Shown here in pieces: positions 1-8,360 of a DNA stretch of 55,076 nucleotides. A program made the translations under genes and the position numbers. A model generated the notes under the pieces. That model worked only from the letters and a program-made list of their open reading frames with translations, was not told where the DNA came from and did no database searches. Origin of the DNA: CAYTPE01 sp964439885 (GTDB lineage Bacteria > Patescibacteriota > Patescibacteriia > Magasanikbacterales > GWA2-37-8); NCBI GenBank assembly GCA_964439885.1, contig CAYTPE010000002.1, positions 1 to 55,076 of the forward strand, in the 5' to 3' direction. Each line of letters starts with the position of its first letter. The stretch's first letter is position 1.

Positions 1-947
1 GGCATACGCACTGTCGTTTTGGCAAACGAATCTTTCTCAAGTTTTGCCGCATGTTTCTCTATTACTTCCGCATCGCCCAAAAAAGTACCGTCGAGCAGAT
101 GAACATACAGCAACAGCACGGTTTTAATTAATTCTTTTTCACGCTCAGTGCGTCGCGCAAAAAAATCTTTGTGAGTCATGAACTCAAAGGCTTTCTTTTC
201 ATCAAGTTTTTCTTGAGCAAAAATTTGCGCTAATCGGATCCAATAATGTACACGATACAACATTTGATCGTTCGGCGGACCGATAATGGCGTCGTTATCG
301 AAGAGCGCGCCAGCAAGCAGAGTGGCCGTACTTTGCCGATCTTTAAACAACAGAATGCTTTCGAACGTACGGCGCACAATGGAGTCTATGTTGAACCCCA
401 GGCCATATGCCAAAAGAATAATGCTGCTATTGAATACAGTTGCCTGCGCTTCTGGCGCCATAAATTCGAAAAAGTTCATGCAGAGTACTGTATAAAAACG
501 GCGATAAAATCGGCGGTATGGTGGTTCGAGATCGGGGAAATCGACGCCCACGGCAGCAACTTTTTCCAACGCGCGGCGTATGAACATCGCGGTTTCATAA
601 TCACCTTCACTAATAATGACGTACAAAGTTCGGAGCAATGAATCTTGCAACGAAACTGACACCAACTGCGCACCGTCAAGATTAAGCGCGCGCACCTCAT
701 TGACCGAAAAGGGTCGTACCGTTTCCACCTTACCCCGCATCGTATTCACCATTTTTTCATAGATATCAATTTCGGCAGCCTGTTCAACAGGGTCCGGAGA
801 AAGCACCTGCCACATGAGCACATCTTCCCACCGCTCCAGCTGCCAGGCAGCCGTACGTTTCTCTACCTGTGCCCTAAGATCGGCCGAAGCGGTAAGCTCG
901 AGCAATCTATTGGAAAATGTGTACCGTGGATCAAAATTGACATCCAT
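1..947 (-). CDS. unknown protein, C terminus beyond the window
   Basis: The minus-strand frame is open from an ATG at 947 (MDVNFDPRYTFSNRLLEL) to the left edge of the window, about 315 codons with no stop, so the 3' end is missing. The product is soluble-looking and mostly alpha-helical, rich in Arg, Leu, Glu and Phe, with no signal peptide. A short hydrophobic stretch (FNSSIILLAYGLGFNI) lies near residue 185. It starts 11 bases after the stop of the upstream gene, so it is probably the last or next-to-last gene of the surface/secretion operon. I recognise no family. The plus-strand reading frames over it are shadows. Confidence 0.75.
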   Translation of the reverse strand, partial: MDVNFDPRYTFSNRLLELTASADLRAQVEKRTAAWQLERWEDVLMWQVLSPDPVEQAAEIDIYEKMVNTMRGKVETVRPFSVNEVRALNLDGAQLVSVSLQDSLLRTLYVIISEGDYETAMFIRRALEKVAAVGVDFPDLEPPYRRFYRRFYTVLCMNFFEFMAPEAQATVFNSSIILLAYGLGFNIDSIVRRTFESILLFKDRQSTATLLAGALFDNDAIIGPPNDQMLYRVHYWIRLAQIFAQEKLDEKKAFEFMTHKDFFARRTEREKELIKTVLLLYVHLLDGTFLGDAEVIEKHAAKLEKDSFAKTTVRM

Positions 948-958
948 ATAAATATTTT

Positions 959-2860
959 TTAAACGGCGGGGGGTGTGCCGACACTCGTGCCAGTAATCGT
1001 GACGCTGGTGCGCACAAAGTCGAGCAGTTCGGTACGCGCTGACGGTTCCATAGAATCCAAATGTTCAAGAATTTTTTCTATTCCCATATCACCGGTTTCA
1101 CCAGCAACCTCTGCCAAGATGGTAGGATTTACGGTTCGCAGGTTTTTTTTCATATAATCACTGAAGGTCACGCGATCCGTATCACCTACCTTGATGGTAG
1201 CGTTCGTACCGTCGTTCACAAATTCCTGTAGAATTGGAATGGCGTTACCCCCCAGCAAGGTTCGAAATAGTTTACTGTACGATTCCATTTCTCTTTGTTC
1301 CAAATGCCACACTCTGTCCACTTGCTCTTCACCTTCTGGGGAATCATCGACTGGCTTTTTCAGTTTTGCTTTTTCTTCTTTTTCAGCTTTTTTAACTGCC
1401 ACTTTCTCTGTCCGCCACGGTATATCACCTATAGTAATCCGGTCATTTAAATAGCCGACTAATTTCTCAACTGATTCAAAAGTTTGCTCGGTTACCTGAA
1501 ATCCAGGTTTACTCAAATCTCGACATCGAATTTTTAAAACAAAATTGGCATCGGTCCAGCGTTTACCTTGCGATGCTTCAAGTGATTTAAAGCCAGAAAT
1601 GTTTGATGTTTCAAGTGCTTTGGCTAAACACATTTGCCAATCAAGAGTATTATTTGCCAGAAATGGTGCAATCACATCGGTGAAGATCATATCGTCAATT
1701 TCATCGTCCGAAGCTGCAAAACCACGCATCTCTTTCATACCCCTATCATACGTCGCTCGCATAGCTTTGTTGATCGCTTGTCCTCTATTTTTCCCACCGA
1801 TATACACTGCTGTCTTGCCCAATTTCTCGTCGTACTCAGATTCAAAACGTTCGTTGGTCTGCAGGGCTACCGCATTGTTGAAGGTACGACGAAGTGTTCT
1901 TTCGAATACGTTGTTACTCGAAATGGCACTGCGGTGTTTTTGCAACAGATCGGGATCAAACTTGACAATCATCCCGTAATCTTCGTTGAACGTACCGATT
2001 TCGTGCACATGACCTTCGGCGCGGAACGCAGGGGTGGTTTTACCGGTAAGATCACCGCGGGCATCGTTGGCGGCAGTGATAGCCGATGAGGGGAGCCATA
2101 AAAACTCGGGAAGGCCATTGCCTTTTATTTTGCCGGTAGCGTAAAAGAGTGCGTGCCCAGCGTTTTCGATGTGGTGTAGCTTCAGGGTTTCATCTCTCCA
2201 CTGACCGATCATCTGTAGACTCACCTGATTTTTTCTAATTTTTTCAAAATATGTGTCCATATCAAAATCACTCATATCGTCCATCGGACACTGCTCGCGC
2301 AGATCAATTTTGTTGCCACCGGCAGTCACTACCAATGGGTCACCATTAAAGAAACGTTTCTTGAGCTCTGCATCCTGAATAGCGAATTTACCCAAGAATT
2401 TATTCGTTTCGCGAATTTTTCGGTACTGCGCGATTTTTGGCAGGGTGGTAATATAGTCCATGCCATCCAATTTGATACGAACTTGCATTTTATTTTTTGA
2501 CACCGCTTCGTAAATTTGCGCGAACGACATCGGCGACCCGGCTTTTTCCCGGCTGGCGCCAAATTCTTGCGAAGCGTCGATGAGTGCGGCGATGCGATGG
2601 TGCTCCGCCACGAAATTGCCGTCATACCCCGTGCAGGCAAGCAGCTCGACATCTTGTACTTTGGCCGTATCCATGGAAACGTTTTTCCACCCGAGCACAT
2701 CTCCAAGTGTTCCATACACCTCATGGCTTACGGTTTTGTGTTCCTCCTCACTTACTGCCAACACTTCCCTTTCCTCATCATGGCCATGACCATTATCATG
2801 GTTATCGTGCCCGTGTTCGTCGTGGTGAGGATGGTGTTCGGCTGTGGCCGGTCGTGACAT
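959..2860 (-). CDS. unknown protein with histidine-rich N terminus
   Basis: This 633-residue protein has no signal peptide or membrane segment. Residues about 8-30 are a His/Asp/Gly tract (repeats of the type HHDEHGHDNHDNGHGH), which would bind divalent metal such as Ni, Zn or Co. The rest is mixed alpha/beta with a short Lys/Glu-rich linker near residue 490. It starts 25 bases after the stop of the VirB6-like gene and is followed 11 bases later by another unknown gene, so the three are likely one transcript. The position suggests a cytoplasmic partner of the membrane protein, but that is inference from context only. I do not recognise the family. Confidence 0.7.
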   Translation of the reverse strand: MSRPATAEHHPHHDEHGHDNHDNGHGHDEEREVLAVSEEEHKTVSHEVYGTLGDVLGWKNVSMDTAKVQDVELLACTGYDGNFVAEHHRIAALIDASQEFGASREKAGSPMSFAQIYEAVSKNKMQVRIKLDGMDYITTLPKIAQYRKIRETNKFLGKFAIQDAELKKRFFNGDPLVVTAGGNKIDLREQCPMDDMSDFDMDTYFEKIRKNQVSLQMIGQWRDETLKLHHIENAGHALFYATGKIKGNGLPEFLWLPSSAITAANDARGDLTGKTTPAFRAEGHVHEIGTFNEDYGMIVKFDPDLLQKHRSAISSNNVFERTLRRTFNNAVALQTNERFESEYDEKLGKTAVYIGGKNRGQAINKAMRATYDRGMKEMRGFAASDDEIDDMIFTDVIAPFLANNTLDWQMCLAKALETSNISGFKSLEASQGKRWTDANFVLKIRCRDLSKPGFQVTEQTFESVEKLVGYLNDRITIGDIPWRTEKVAVKKAEKEEKAKLKKPVDDSPEGEEQVDRVWHLEQREMESYSKLFRTLLGGNAIPILQEFVNDGTNATIKVGDTDRVTFSDYMKKNLRTVNPTILAEVAGETGDMGIEKILEHLDSMEPSARTELLDFVRTSVTITGTSVGTPPAV

Positions 2861-2885
2861 ACACTACAGTTAAAAATGAATAAAC

Positions 2886-5800
2886 TTAGCTGGTTTTGGC
2901 ACCGGAACGTATATGTTGGAATTGATCATCGTCAATGCCCTGCAACTGGTCGACAAACGTGAGGGCATCTTTAATTTGCTCGGACTCAAGTTTTTTCTCG
3001 CTCGAAACTGCCGCGTTGAATTGACGAACAAAATCGTCTATAGCTTGCTGATTTTTCAATCTCATTTTGTCGAGCATATCGGCTGAAATGTTCTGCGCGG
3101 CAACAAAGCCTCTCACAGTGTCAACTTTTTCACGTGAGAAGGTATATTTTCTTCGTTTGCTCCTGTCAGCAATATACTTATTGGTTTGCTCGGCATTTAT
3201 TACTCCGGCACTGCCCGCATCTTTGAGTGCGGCTTCGTACGCGGCCTGTCGCTCTCTTCTCATAATCACCTTCTGTTCAGCTGTTGCCGGGCCGCCATCG
3301 TCAATCCAGCTGTCTGGATGCATGCGTTTCAAAATGGCGGTTGCAACCATGCGATCTTCCCATGTGACCTCTTGTTTGGCGGCTTCTTTTCGTTTGATGT
3401 ATGCGAGGTGTCCAGCGTGCGCTTGAACCACCTGATTGTAGTTCATGTCTTTAAATGTTTTACCTACCAAACCTTCGATAATCGTTTCGTTGGCAGCAGC
3501 ATATGGAGTTTCGATACCCTGTCGATCCCAGATATTATCCTGGGCGGCAATATCCATCATTTCTTGGCGATGACCTCGATAGAACATGTAATTGTGGTCA
3601 CGCTCGGCCACCTGTCGCGCCGCGTAGAGAGAAGATGATGTCTGAACGATCTTATCCCACTGCTCGGAATATTTGCCCTGAAGCGCCTGCATCATCTTGG
3701 GCAATTCTTTAACTGGATCAGCTGATGTTTGAGCTTGTTTGAGTTGCCCCAAAATGCCACGTAATAATTCTTGATTTTCTCGCGTGGTAAATGTATCCTT
3801 CCAATCTTTATTTTGTAAAAGGGTACTGAGAGCGACAGAAACTTGTGGGTTGTTTTTATTTTTTTCCACAAATTCTTTGGCACCGGCTTCCCCTCTTTCC
3901 GCCAAGACTTTGGTGAGTTGTTCCAGGATGTCAGCAACCTTATCAAGACCACCGTCTTTTTTGTCCGGGGCTGAACGTGCATCCAAAAATGATTTCTGAA
4001 CAGTAAGCGCTTTATTCTGTTCTTCAAGATCAGCAATTTCTTTTTTTGTAGCACTAACTTCGTCTTGAGCCGCTTTCTTTTCGTCAGGTGTAGTGGCCGC
4101 TGCGAGTTTGGCTTCGAACTTGGTGAGCTGCTCTTGTTTAGCTTTCAGAAAGCTTTGTACTTCGGCGATCTTAACATCAAGTCCATTTGACAGTTCAGCA
4201 ATGGCTTGCAGCGCGCTGCGTTGTGCTTCGAACGGCGCGCGAGCTTGTTCAAGTTTCCTCTTCGCAGCTTCAGTTTTTTCGAGCTGCACGCGCATCAATC
4301 GCGTTTCTTCTTCCGCACTTAAACCTTCCTGCTGCGCTTTGGCATCGGCCAACGCACTATAATAGTCAGCGCCGTGGCTGCCATGCAAAGCATGTTCGCG
4401 AGCGCGTGCTTCGGCTTGCTTTACTTGATTTTGATACGTTTCGATATCGCGCTTAATCTCCGCATCTTCGTGCAGCTCGTGCGCACCATGTTCGTCGTCT
4501 AAGTAATAGTTGCGCTCCGCCTTAGCCNNNNNNNNNNCGGTATGCCCTGCCTTCTCAGCCGCCACGGTGGCTTGCAGATGGTCGAGGAATGGAATTTCGG
4601 TGCCCTTCTCTTTTCCGCTCATAATTTTAATCTTCGCTTCGGCTTGCATTTTATGCAACTCAGCATCGCGGCGCGCGGCTTTCACTTCGTGCTCAGCGCG
4701 TTCTTGTTCTTGGGTTCCACCCTTTTGATCAAGCGCGAATCCTTTCTTTTGGGCAAACTGCAGACGCCCTATGCTACCGATCATTTGCGCGCCGATGGCT
4801 TTGTACTCCTTAGTTTTGGAAGCGGAACGAGTTTTAAGCTGCTCCAAAATACCTTGGAAACGACGGTCAACGGCATCGATGCCGTTGCCGTCTTTGCCAT
4901 ATTCACCCTTACTAAAATTTTTGGAAAAGAAACCAACCGGGATACCTTGCACCAAGGAATCCATAATCTCTTCTTTGTTCTTCATGAAGTTTTCTGTTTT
5001 CTCAAGCATCTTGGCACTCGCAACATCTTGAATGGCACGGTTGCCAAACCATTTTTGCAAAAAATTACGATCTTCCGGTCGATCAACCTTCAAAAAGTCA
5101 CCTCCATATTCAACCTCTCGAGTTTTCTCTACTTCTTCTTCTATGTCTTTCCCCTCATCATCTTTCATGACTTTACCGTGCGAATCTGTCTTTTTAACTT
5201 TTATCATTTTTACTTTTCCGGTTTCTAAATCAATATCAGGAACAGCTATAAATTTCTTTGTAATTGGCTTATTGGTTTTGGGATCGATTTTTGCTTTTCC
5301 GGTTTTGGGATCGATAACTTCGTGCTCTACTAATTCCCCATGTTCCTCAGTAGCCTTCTCCAAATGGAATGGCGGCTGATACATGAAGGTAGACTTGAAG
5401 TCTGCTTTCTGACGTTCATACCAATTTTCTATGCGCTTATATCGAGAAGAGGCACCCGTCACAAAGTCGGCGCCGTGCAAAAGCTCTGTACCCACCGCCT
5501 TGCCAGCATCCGCTGCCTTGCCAGCCACCCAACGCGCAGCGTCCACGTTGCCCGCAAAGGAGCCCAGCTTCTTACCATACTCAAGGCCATGCTCGATCAT
5601 CTCGCTGCCGATGGCGCCCATGTGGCCAGCCACCTTCACACCCACAATGAGCATGAGCGCGGCGATGATAAAGTTGGACATGTTGTTCCACCCCATGGAA
5701 TCGGTAAGGCCGCTCGTTTCGTCTGGTTTGCTGTCGGGGCTGATCACTTGCGACTGTGGAGCGCTGTTGTTGGCCTGGCTCGCGATTTCAGAATTTATTT

Positions 5801-6719
5801 TGCCACTCCCCACACTCACAAACGCCAGCCAAATAAAAAACAAAAGTATAGGGCCAGCAATGACGTTCTTGCCAAATTCGCTCCACCACTCTTCGGCGTA
5901 ATGGTGCGTTTCGGGCAGCACGCGCAGCACAAACCCGAGCGGTGAAAGTACGATAAGTACCCAGAGCACCACGAGACGCATGGCGAGCATGATGGCGTAA
6001 CCACCCAGTAAACAAAGTGCCATGGCGGAGAAAAAAACAGCCGCTAGGCCCGCGATAAAAATATTAATATCAGTAAGCTTGATGGTATCTACCGACGTAT
6101 GGCTGAATTGCTGTATACCCGACAGACTAAACGCGTTGATGACATTGCCCGAAGCTGTGGCAGCGATGCCATTCAGAAACGTATTCATTACGACCTGCGC
6201 CGCGTCGATAATGAGACCGCAAATAGTGCGACTAAAGTTGACAAGCAGCGCCGCGAGCACAAGCTCCATGAGCATATGTTTCCATTCGTATTTTTCGATG
6301 CCGAGAATAGTGCCGATAGCCATGACGAGCAGCGCGATAATGAAGAGCATGTTGGTAAGGTCGCGCACCATCACCCATCCCACATTCACCGCTGTGGAAT
6401 TGAGATAGCCGTTGTAGCCGGCAATTTCGATGATGAATCGGAGCACAAAAACCGTGAGCGACAAAAACAAGCGTGAGGTGGCGAGCATCATGCTCGTGAT
6501 AGTACGCACGAGCCAATCGCCCATCGTGCTATCCGAGCTGCCGGACGTGGCCTGCGGTGTAGGAGACGGGGTGGGGCTCTGTGCGAGCGCCGGATGCGCG
6601 AAACTAATAGCCACCACGATGCCGACAACAAAAAACACAGTCACCATGAGAGTGAGTGTACGATGCGTTTTTATAAACGCGAGCGCGGCGGATAATTTTT
6701 GGTGTACGAAGTCGCGCAT
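2886..6719 (-). CDS. large polytopic membrane protein, VirB6/TrbL-like, with cytoplasmic coiled-coil tail
   Basis: The 1277-residue product begins with a signal-like helix (about 22-43) ending in ALAQ, then a Pro/Ser/Thr linker and about seven further membrane helices (roughly 81-101, 122-140, 150-175, 219-243, 245-267, 287-304, 350-370). After residue 400 it is soluble and highly charged, with long coiled-coil stretches rich in Ala, Glu, Lys and Gln (about 690-960). The topology and the segment VNFSRTICGLIIDAAQV resemble VirB6/TrbL-type channel components of type IV secretion that are common in Patescibacteria. I infer this from topology, not from a search. A 10-N gap at 4528-4537 falls in the coiled coil, so exact length there is uncertain. 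It lies downstream of the giant Cys-rich protein gene and upstream of two unknown soluble genes. Confidence 0.8.
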   Translation of the reverse strand: MRDFVHQKLSAALAFIKTHRTLTLMVTVFFVVGIVVAISFAHPALAQSPTPSPTPQATSGSSDSTMGDWLVRTITSMMLATSRLFLSLTVFVLRFIIEIAGYNGYLNSTAVNVGWVMVRDLTNMLFIIALLVMAIGTILGIEKYEWKHMLMELVLAALLVNFSRTICGLIIDAAQVVMNTFLNGIAATASGNVINAFSLSGIQQFSHTSVDTIKLTDINIFIAGLAAVFFSAMALCLLGGYAIMLAMRLVVLWVLIVLSPLGFVLRVLPETHHYAEEWWSEFGKNVIAGPILLFFIWLAFVSVGSGKINSEIASQANNSAPQSQVISPDSKPDETSGLTDSMGWNNMSNFIIAALMLIVGVKVAGHMGAIGSEMIEHGLEYGKKLGSFAGNVDAARWVAGKAADAGKAVGTELLHGADFVTGASSRYKRIENWYERQKADFKSTFMYQPPFHLEKATEEHGELVEHEVIDPKTGKAKIDPKTNKPITKKFIAVPDIDLETGKVKMIKVKKTDSHGKVMKDDEGKDIEEEVEKTREVEYGGDFLKVDRPEDRNFLQKWFGNRAIQDVASAKMLEKTENFMKNKEEIMDSLVQGIPVGFFSKNFSKGEYGKDGNGIDAVDRRFQGILEQLKTRSASKTKEYKAIGAQMIGSIGRLQFAQKKGFALDQKGGTQEQERAEHEVKAARRDAELHKMQAEAKIKIMSGKEKGTEIPFLDHLQATVAAEKAGHTXXXXAKAERNYYLDDEHGAHELHEDAEIKRDIETYQNQVKQAEARAREHALHGSHGADYYSALADAKAQQEGLSAEEETRLMRVQLEKTEAAKRKLEQARAPFEAQRSALQAIAELSNGLDVKIAEVQSFLKAKQEQLTKFEAKLAAATTPDEKKAAQDEVSATKKEIADLEEQNKALTVQKSFLDARSAPDKKDGGLDKVADILEQLTKVLAERGEAGAKEFVEKNKNNPQVSVALSTLLQNKDWKDTFTTRENQELLRGILGQLKQAQTSADPVKELPKMMQALQGKYSEQWDKIVQTSSSLYAARQVAERDHNYMFYRGHRQEMMDIAAQDNIWDRQGIETPYAAANETIIEGLVGKTFKDMNYNQVVQAHAGHLAYIKRKEAAKQEVTWEDRMVATAILKRMHPDSWIDDGGPATAEQKVIMRRERQAAYEAALKDAGSAGVINAEQTNKYIADRSKRRKYTFSREKVDTVRGFVAAQNISADMLDKMRLKNQQAIDDFVRQFNAAVSSEKKLESEQIKDALTFVDQLQGIDDDQFQHIRSGAKTS
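4528..4537. other. assembly gap (10 N)
   Basis: A run of ten Ns lies inside the coiled-coil part of the VirB6-like gene. The frame is kept across it, but the length is probably a placeholder (see the second gap at 17424-17433). Confidence 0.95.
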
Positions 6720-6739
6720 GCACTAAAACTAGTGGCTGT

Positions 6740-6768
6740 AGTATACCACATTGTGGCTCTACCAACAA
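6740..6768 (-). promoter_or_regulatory. possible sigma-70-type promoter of the VirB6-like gene
   Basis: On the minus strand TATACT (6740-6745) is preceded by TTGTTG (6763-6768) at 17 bases, with the ATG 20 bases downstream. The -10 is good and the -35 weak. It implies the genes from 6719 leftward can be transcribed separately from the giant gene. Confidence 0.4.
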
Positions 6769-6794
6769 TAAAAATGGGGACAAGTGGAGCGTAT

Positions 6795-6932
6795 GAAGTA
6801 TTAAGTATTTAGTATTTTGTATATGGTATACGATACCCATAAAACCAGCTATTCTCCCCTAAGCACTAAAAATAAATACAGTATACTAAATACTAGATAC
6901 TAAATACTAGATACTAAATACTAGATACTAAT
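6795..6932. repeat. AT-rich tandem/inverted repeat
   Basis: The segment 6881-6932 holds about three and a half copies of a 14-15-base unit (CTAGATACTAAATA), and 6795-6837 has a degenerate inverted version (TTAAGTATTTAGTATT). There are no spacers of unique sequence and no coding. It lies in the 616-base stretch between the VirB6-like gene and the GC-rich block. The rest of that stretch holds two other repeat types and no gene. Confidence 0.75.
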
Positions 6933-7099
6933 TACCGAACAACCACCTTACCTCACTATTGACAAAACCCCCTTTTTATGCTATACTGAGCTGTTGCCAA
7001 GACCGTGGCAACTTTTTGTCCACACCCCCTATTTGCGCTTGTTTTCTGGACATGGTATCGTAAAAATAGCCATTTTCTTGGCACTTTTGCGATTCCTCG

Positions 7100-7136
7100 C
7101 TCCCCTCTCCTCTTAGGAGAGGGACAAAGGGTGAGG
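7100..7136. repeat. CTCCCC/GGGGAG palindromic repeat (family 2), intergenic
   Basis: A copy of the family whose arms flank the DUF559 gene at 22192-22678: CTCCCCTCTCCTC-TTA-GGAGAGGG followed by a G-rich tail (AAAGGGTGAGG). Confidence 0.6.
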
Positions 7137-7201
7137 TCAACGTTCTTTACAACGTGTGCTGCTTGAGTCCTGTATAAGGTCTTTGGTAGCCACAATATGA
7201 G

Positions 7202-7256
7202 ATTGGGAAATTGGAAGGTTGGAAGATTGGAAGATTACAAGATTGAAAGATTGGTG
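7202..7256. repeat. GATTGGAAGATT word repeat
   Basis: About seven degenerate 8-base units of the form GATTGGAA/GATTGAAA in tandem. The same word repeat recurs at 49720-49865 and 53355-53428. It ends just before the hairpin that opens the GC-rich block. Confidence 0.65.
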
Positions 7257-7270
7257 ATTGTGCGTATGAG

Positions 7271-7329
7271 CCTCCTGCGGGTCTTTGTTATTCTGAGTAG
7301 TCGGAATAAGCAAGTCCCGCAACAGGAGG
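7271..7329 (+). promoter_or_regulatory. 59-base hairpin that buries the ribosome binding site of the lipoprotein pair
   Basis: CCTCCTG (7271-7277) pairs with CAGGAGG (7323-7329), CGGG (7278-7281) with CCCG (7316-7319), CTT with AAG, and TTATTC (7288-7293) with GAATAA (7304-7309), leaving an 8-base loop, a 3-base bulge and a small internal loop. The 3' arm is the Shine-Dalgarno AGGAGG, six bases before ATG 7336, so folding would block translation. A terminator, an element end, or a temperature- or ligand-sensitive leader are all possible. Confidence 0.55.
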
Positions 7330-7335
7330 ATGTAC

Positions 7336-7650
7336 ATGCGTGCACGTAGCGCTCTCGTTTTCACGGTCGTTGCGGCCCTCGCGGGCTGCGCGACCACCCA
7401 GGCCCCGCGCGCCACCACCGTGGCCGCGCTGGGCAACGCCGGCATGTCCGGCACCCACCCCGCGGGTCTCGACGACCTCGCCGCCCCCCCGGCCCCGAAG
7501 GCGCCCACCTCGTCCCGGACGAAGTGGATCGCCATCGGCGTCGGCGGCGGGCTCGTGCTCGCCGGCGGCGCAGTCGGGCTCGGCGTCGGCCTCACGGCCG
7601 ACCAGGGAACGCAGGGGACGCTGATCCCCGGCGTGCAGGTGGCGCGATGA
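7336..7650 (+). CDS. small lipoprotein, GC-rich and foreign-looking
   Basis: The start ATG 7336 was chosen over ATG 7330 because AGGAGG (7324-7329) is six bases upstream of it. The product (104 residues) has a classic lipoprotein signal (MRARSALVFTVVAALAGC), so Cys18 would be lipidated. An Ala/Pro/Thr-rich linker, one membrane helix (about 62-81, AIGVGGGLVLAGGAVGLGVG) and a short tail follow. G+C is far above the flanks (80% by hand count in 7441-7500), with codons ending mostly in C or G. Its stop overlaps the next gene's start (ATGA). The style resembles Myxococcota lipoproteins. No function can be named. Confidence 0.75.
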   Translation: MRARSALVFTVVAALAGCATTQAPRATTVAALGNAGMSGTHPAGLDDLAAPPAPKAPTSSRTKWIAIGVGGGLVLAGGAVGLGVGLTADQGTQGTLIPGVQVAR

Positions 7651-8210
7651 GCCGGCTCATCGCGCTCGCGCTGCTGCTCGTCGGCTGCGGCAGCAAGCCG
7701 CTCGTCGACCCGTGCAGCCGCCCCGAGGCGGCCGGCAAAACCTGTGTCGGCACGCTGCTCGGCGGCGCCGCCGGCACCAAGCAGGTGCCGCAGGTGGTCA
7801 TCAGTGTCAACGGTTCGTCGACCACGTCCTTTGCGGTCGACACGCCGGAGACCGAGGATGCGCCCTACGGGGTGACCATCCTCGTCGACAACCCTGGCAA
7901 GATCAGCGTCGTCGCCGCCGGGATGAACGGCGGTGACATGACGGCCAAGGCTTCGGCCGACGTCGTCATCGCCGAGGGCGAGCACCGCTCGCTCTCGCTC
8001 ACCCTCACCCCCCTCTCCTCCCCCACCCCCCCGCCCCCCGACATGGGCGGGCCCGATCTCACGCCCTCCGAGGACTGCATGCCCCGCACCTTCCACCGGT
8101 GCGGCGGCGTCATCTGCGATCCGGCGCACTCGCGCTGGCTCGAGGGAGGACACTGTCTGTTCTACATCTGCAACGAGTCGGCCGGTTCGCCGACCGACTG
8201 CACGCCGTGA
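7647..8210 (+). CDS. secreted lipoprotein, GC-rich and foreign-looking, coupled to the previous gene
   Basis: The start overlaps the previous stop by four bases (ATGA at 7647-7650), a sign of translational coupling. The 187-residue product has a lipobox (LIALALLLVGCGS), a region predicted mostly beta (about 45-125), a Pro-rich linker with PDMGGPDLTP and a small C-terminal Cys module (CMPRTFHRCGGVICDP ... HCLFYICNE ... DCTP, six Cys). The combination of lipobox, PDM-PDL linker and terminal Cys cluster is typical of Myxococcota surface lipoproteins (established style; the assignment is inference). It is on the plus strand, opposite to the surrounding operon. Function unknown. Confidence 0.75.
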   Translation: MSRLIALALLLVGCGSKPLVDPCSRPEAAGKTCVGTLLGGAAGTKQVPQVVISVNGSSTTSFAVDTPETEDAPYGVTILVDNPGKISVVAAGMNGGDMTAKASADVVIAEGEHRSLSLTLTPLSSPTPPPPDMGGPDLTPSEDCMPRTFHRCGGVICDPAHSRWLEGGHCLFYICNESAGSPTDCTP

Positions 8211-8246
8211 ACCGACAGTTCCCCCACCCGGGAGCACCCCGCTCTC

Positions 8247-8279
8247 GGGGAGATCCGCCACCGTCCTCGGCGGCTCCCC
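8247..8279 (+). terminator. GC-rich hairpin after the lipoprotein pair
   Basis: GGGGAG-AT-CCGCC pairs with GGCGG-CTCCCC around a 9-base loop, 37 bases after the stop. There is no strong T-run, so it may be a weak terminator or only a composition effect. The GC-rich block ends here. Confidence 0.4.
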
Positions 8280-8308
8280 TTAGGCAAAATACTATTTTGA
8301 CTGAGGGG

Positions 8309-8345
8309 AAAATAAAATCCGCTTTACACAGCGGATTTTATTTTT
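8309..8345 (-). terminator. terminator of the giant protein gene (bidirectional)
   Basis: AAAATAAAATCCGCT (8309-8323) and its complement (8330-8344) form a 15-base stem around a 6-base loop, with A/T runs on both sides. It lies 16 bases past the stop of the minus-strand gene that ends at 8361. Confidence 0.85.
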
Positions 8346-8360
8346 GATATCAGTACTATT

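Noticed and set aside
6881..6932. CRISPR array
   Set aside because: The unit is 14-15 bases and directly tandem, without unique spacers; no cas gene is present.
7271..7329. integron attC site or recombination end at the edge of the GC-rich block
   Set aside because: The arms do not carry the R-Y-Y-Y-A-A-C / G-T-T-R-R-R-Y core sites, and no integrase gene is in view.
7137..8261. 374-codon minus-strand reading frame opposite the lipoproteins
   Set aside because: It is a shadow caused by high G+C. It has no signal, ribosome binding site or recognisable domain, and the plus-strand frames have clear lipoboxes and coupling.
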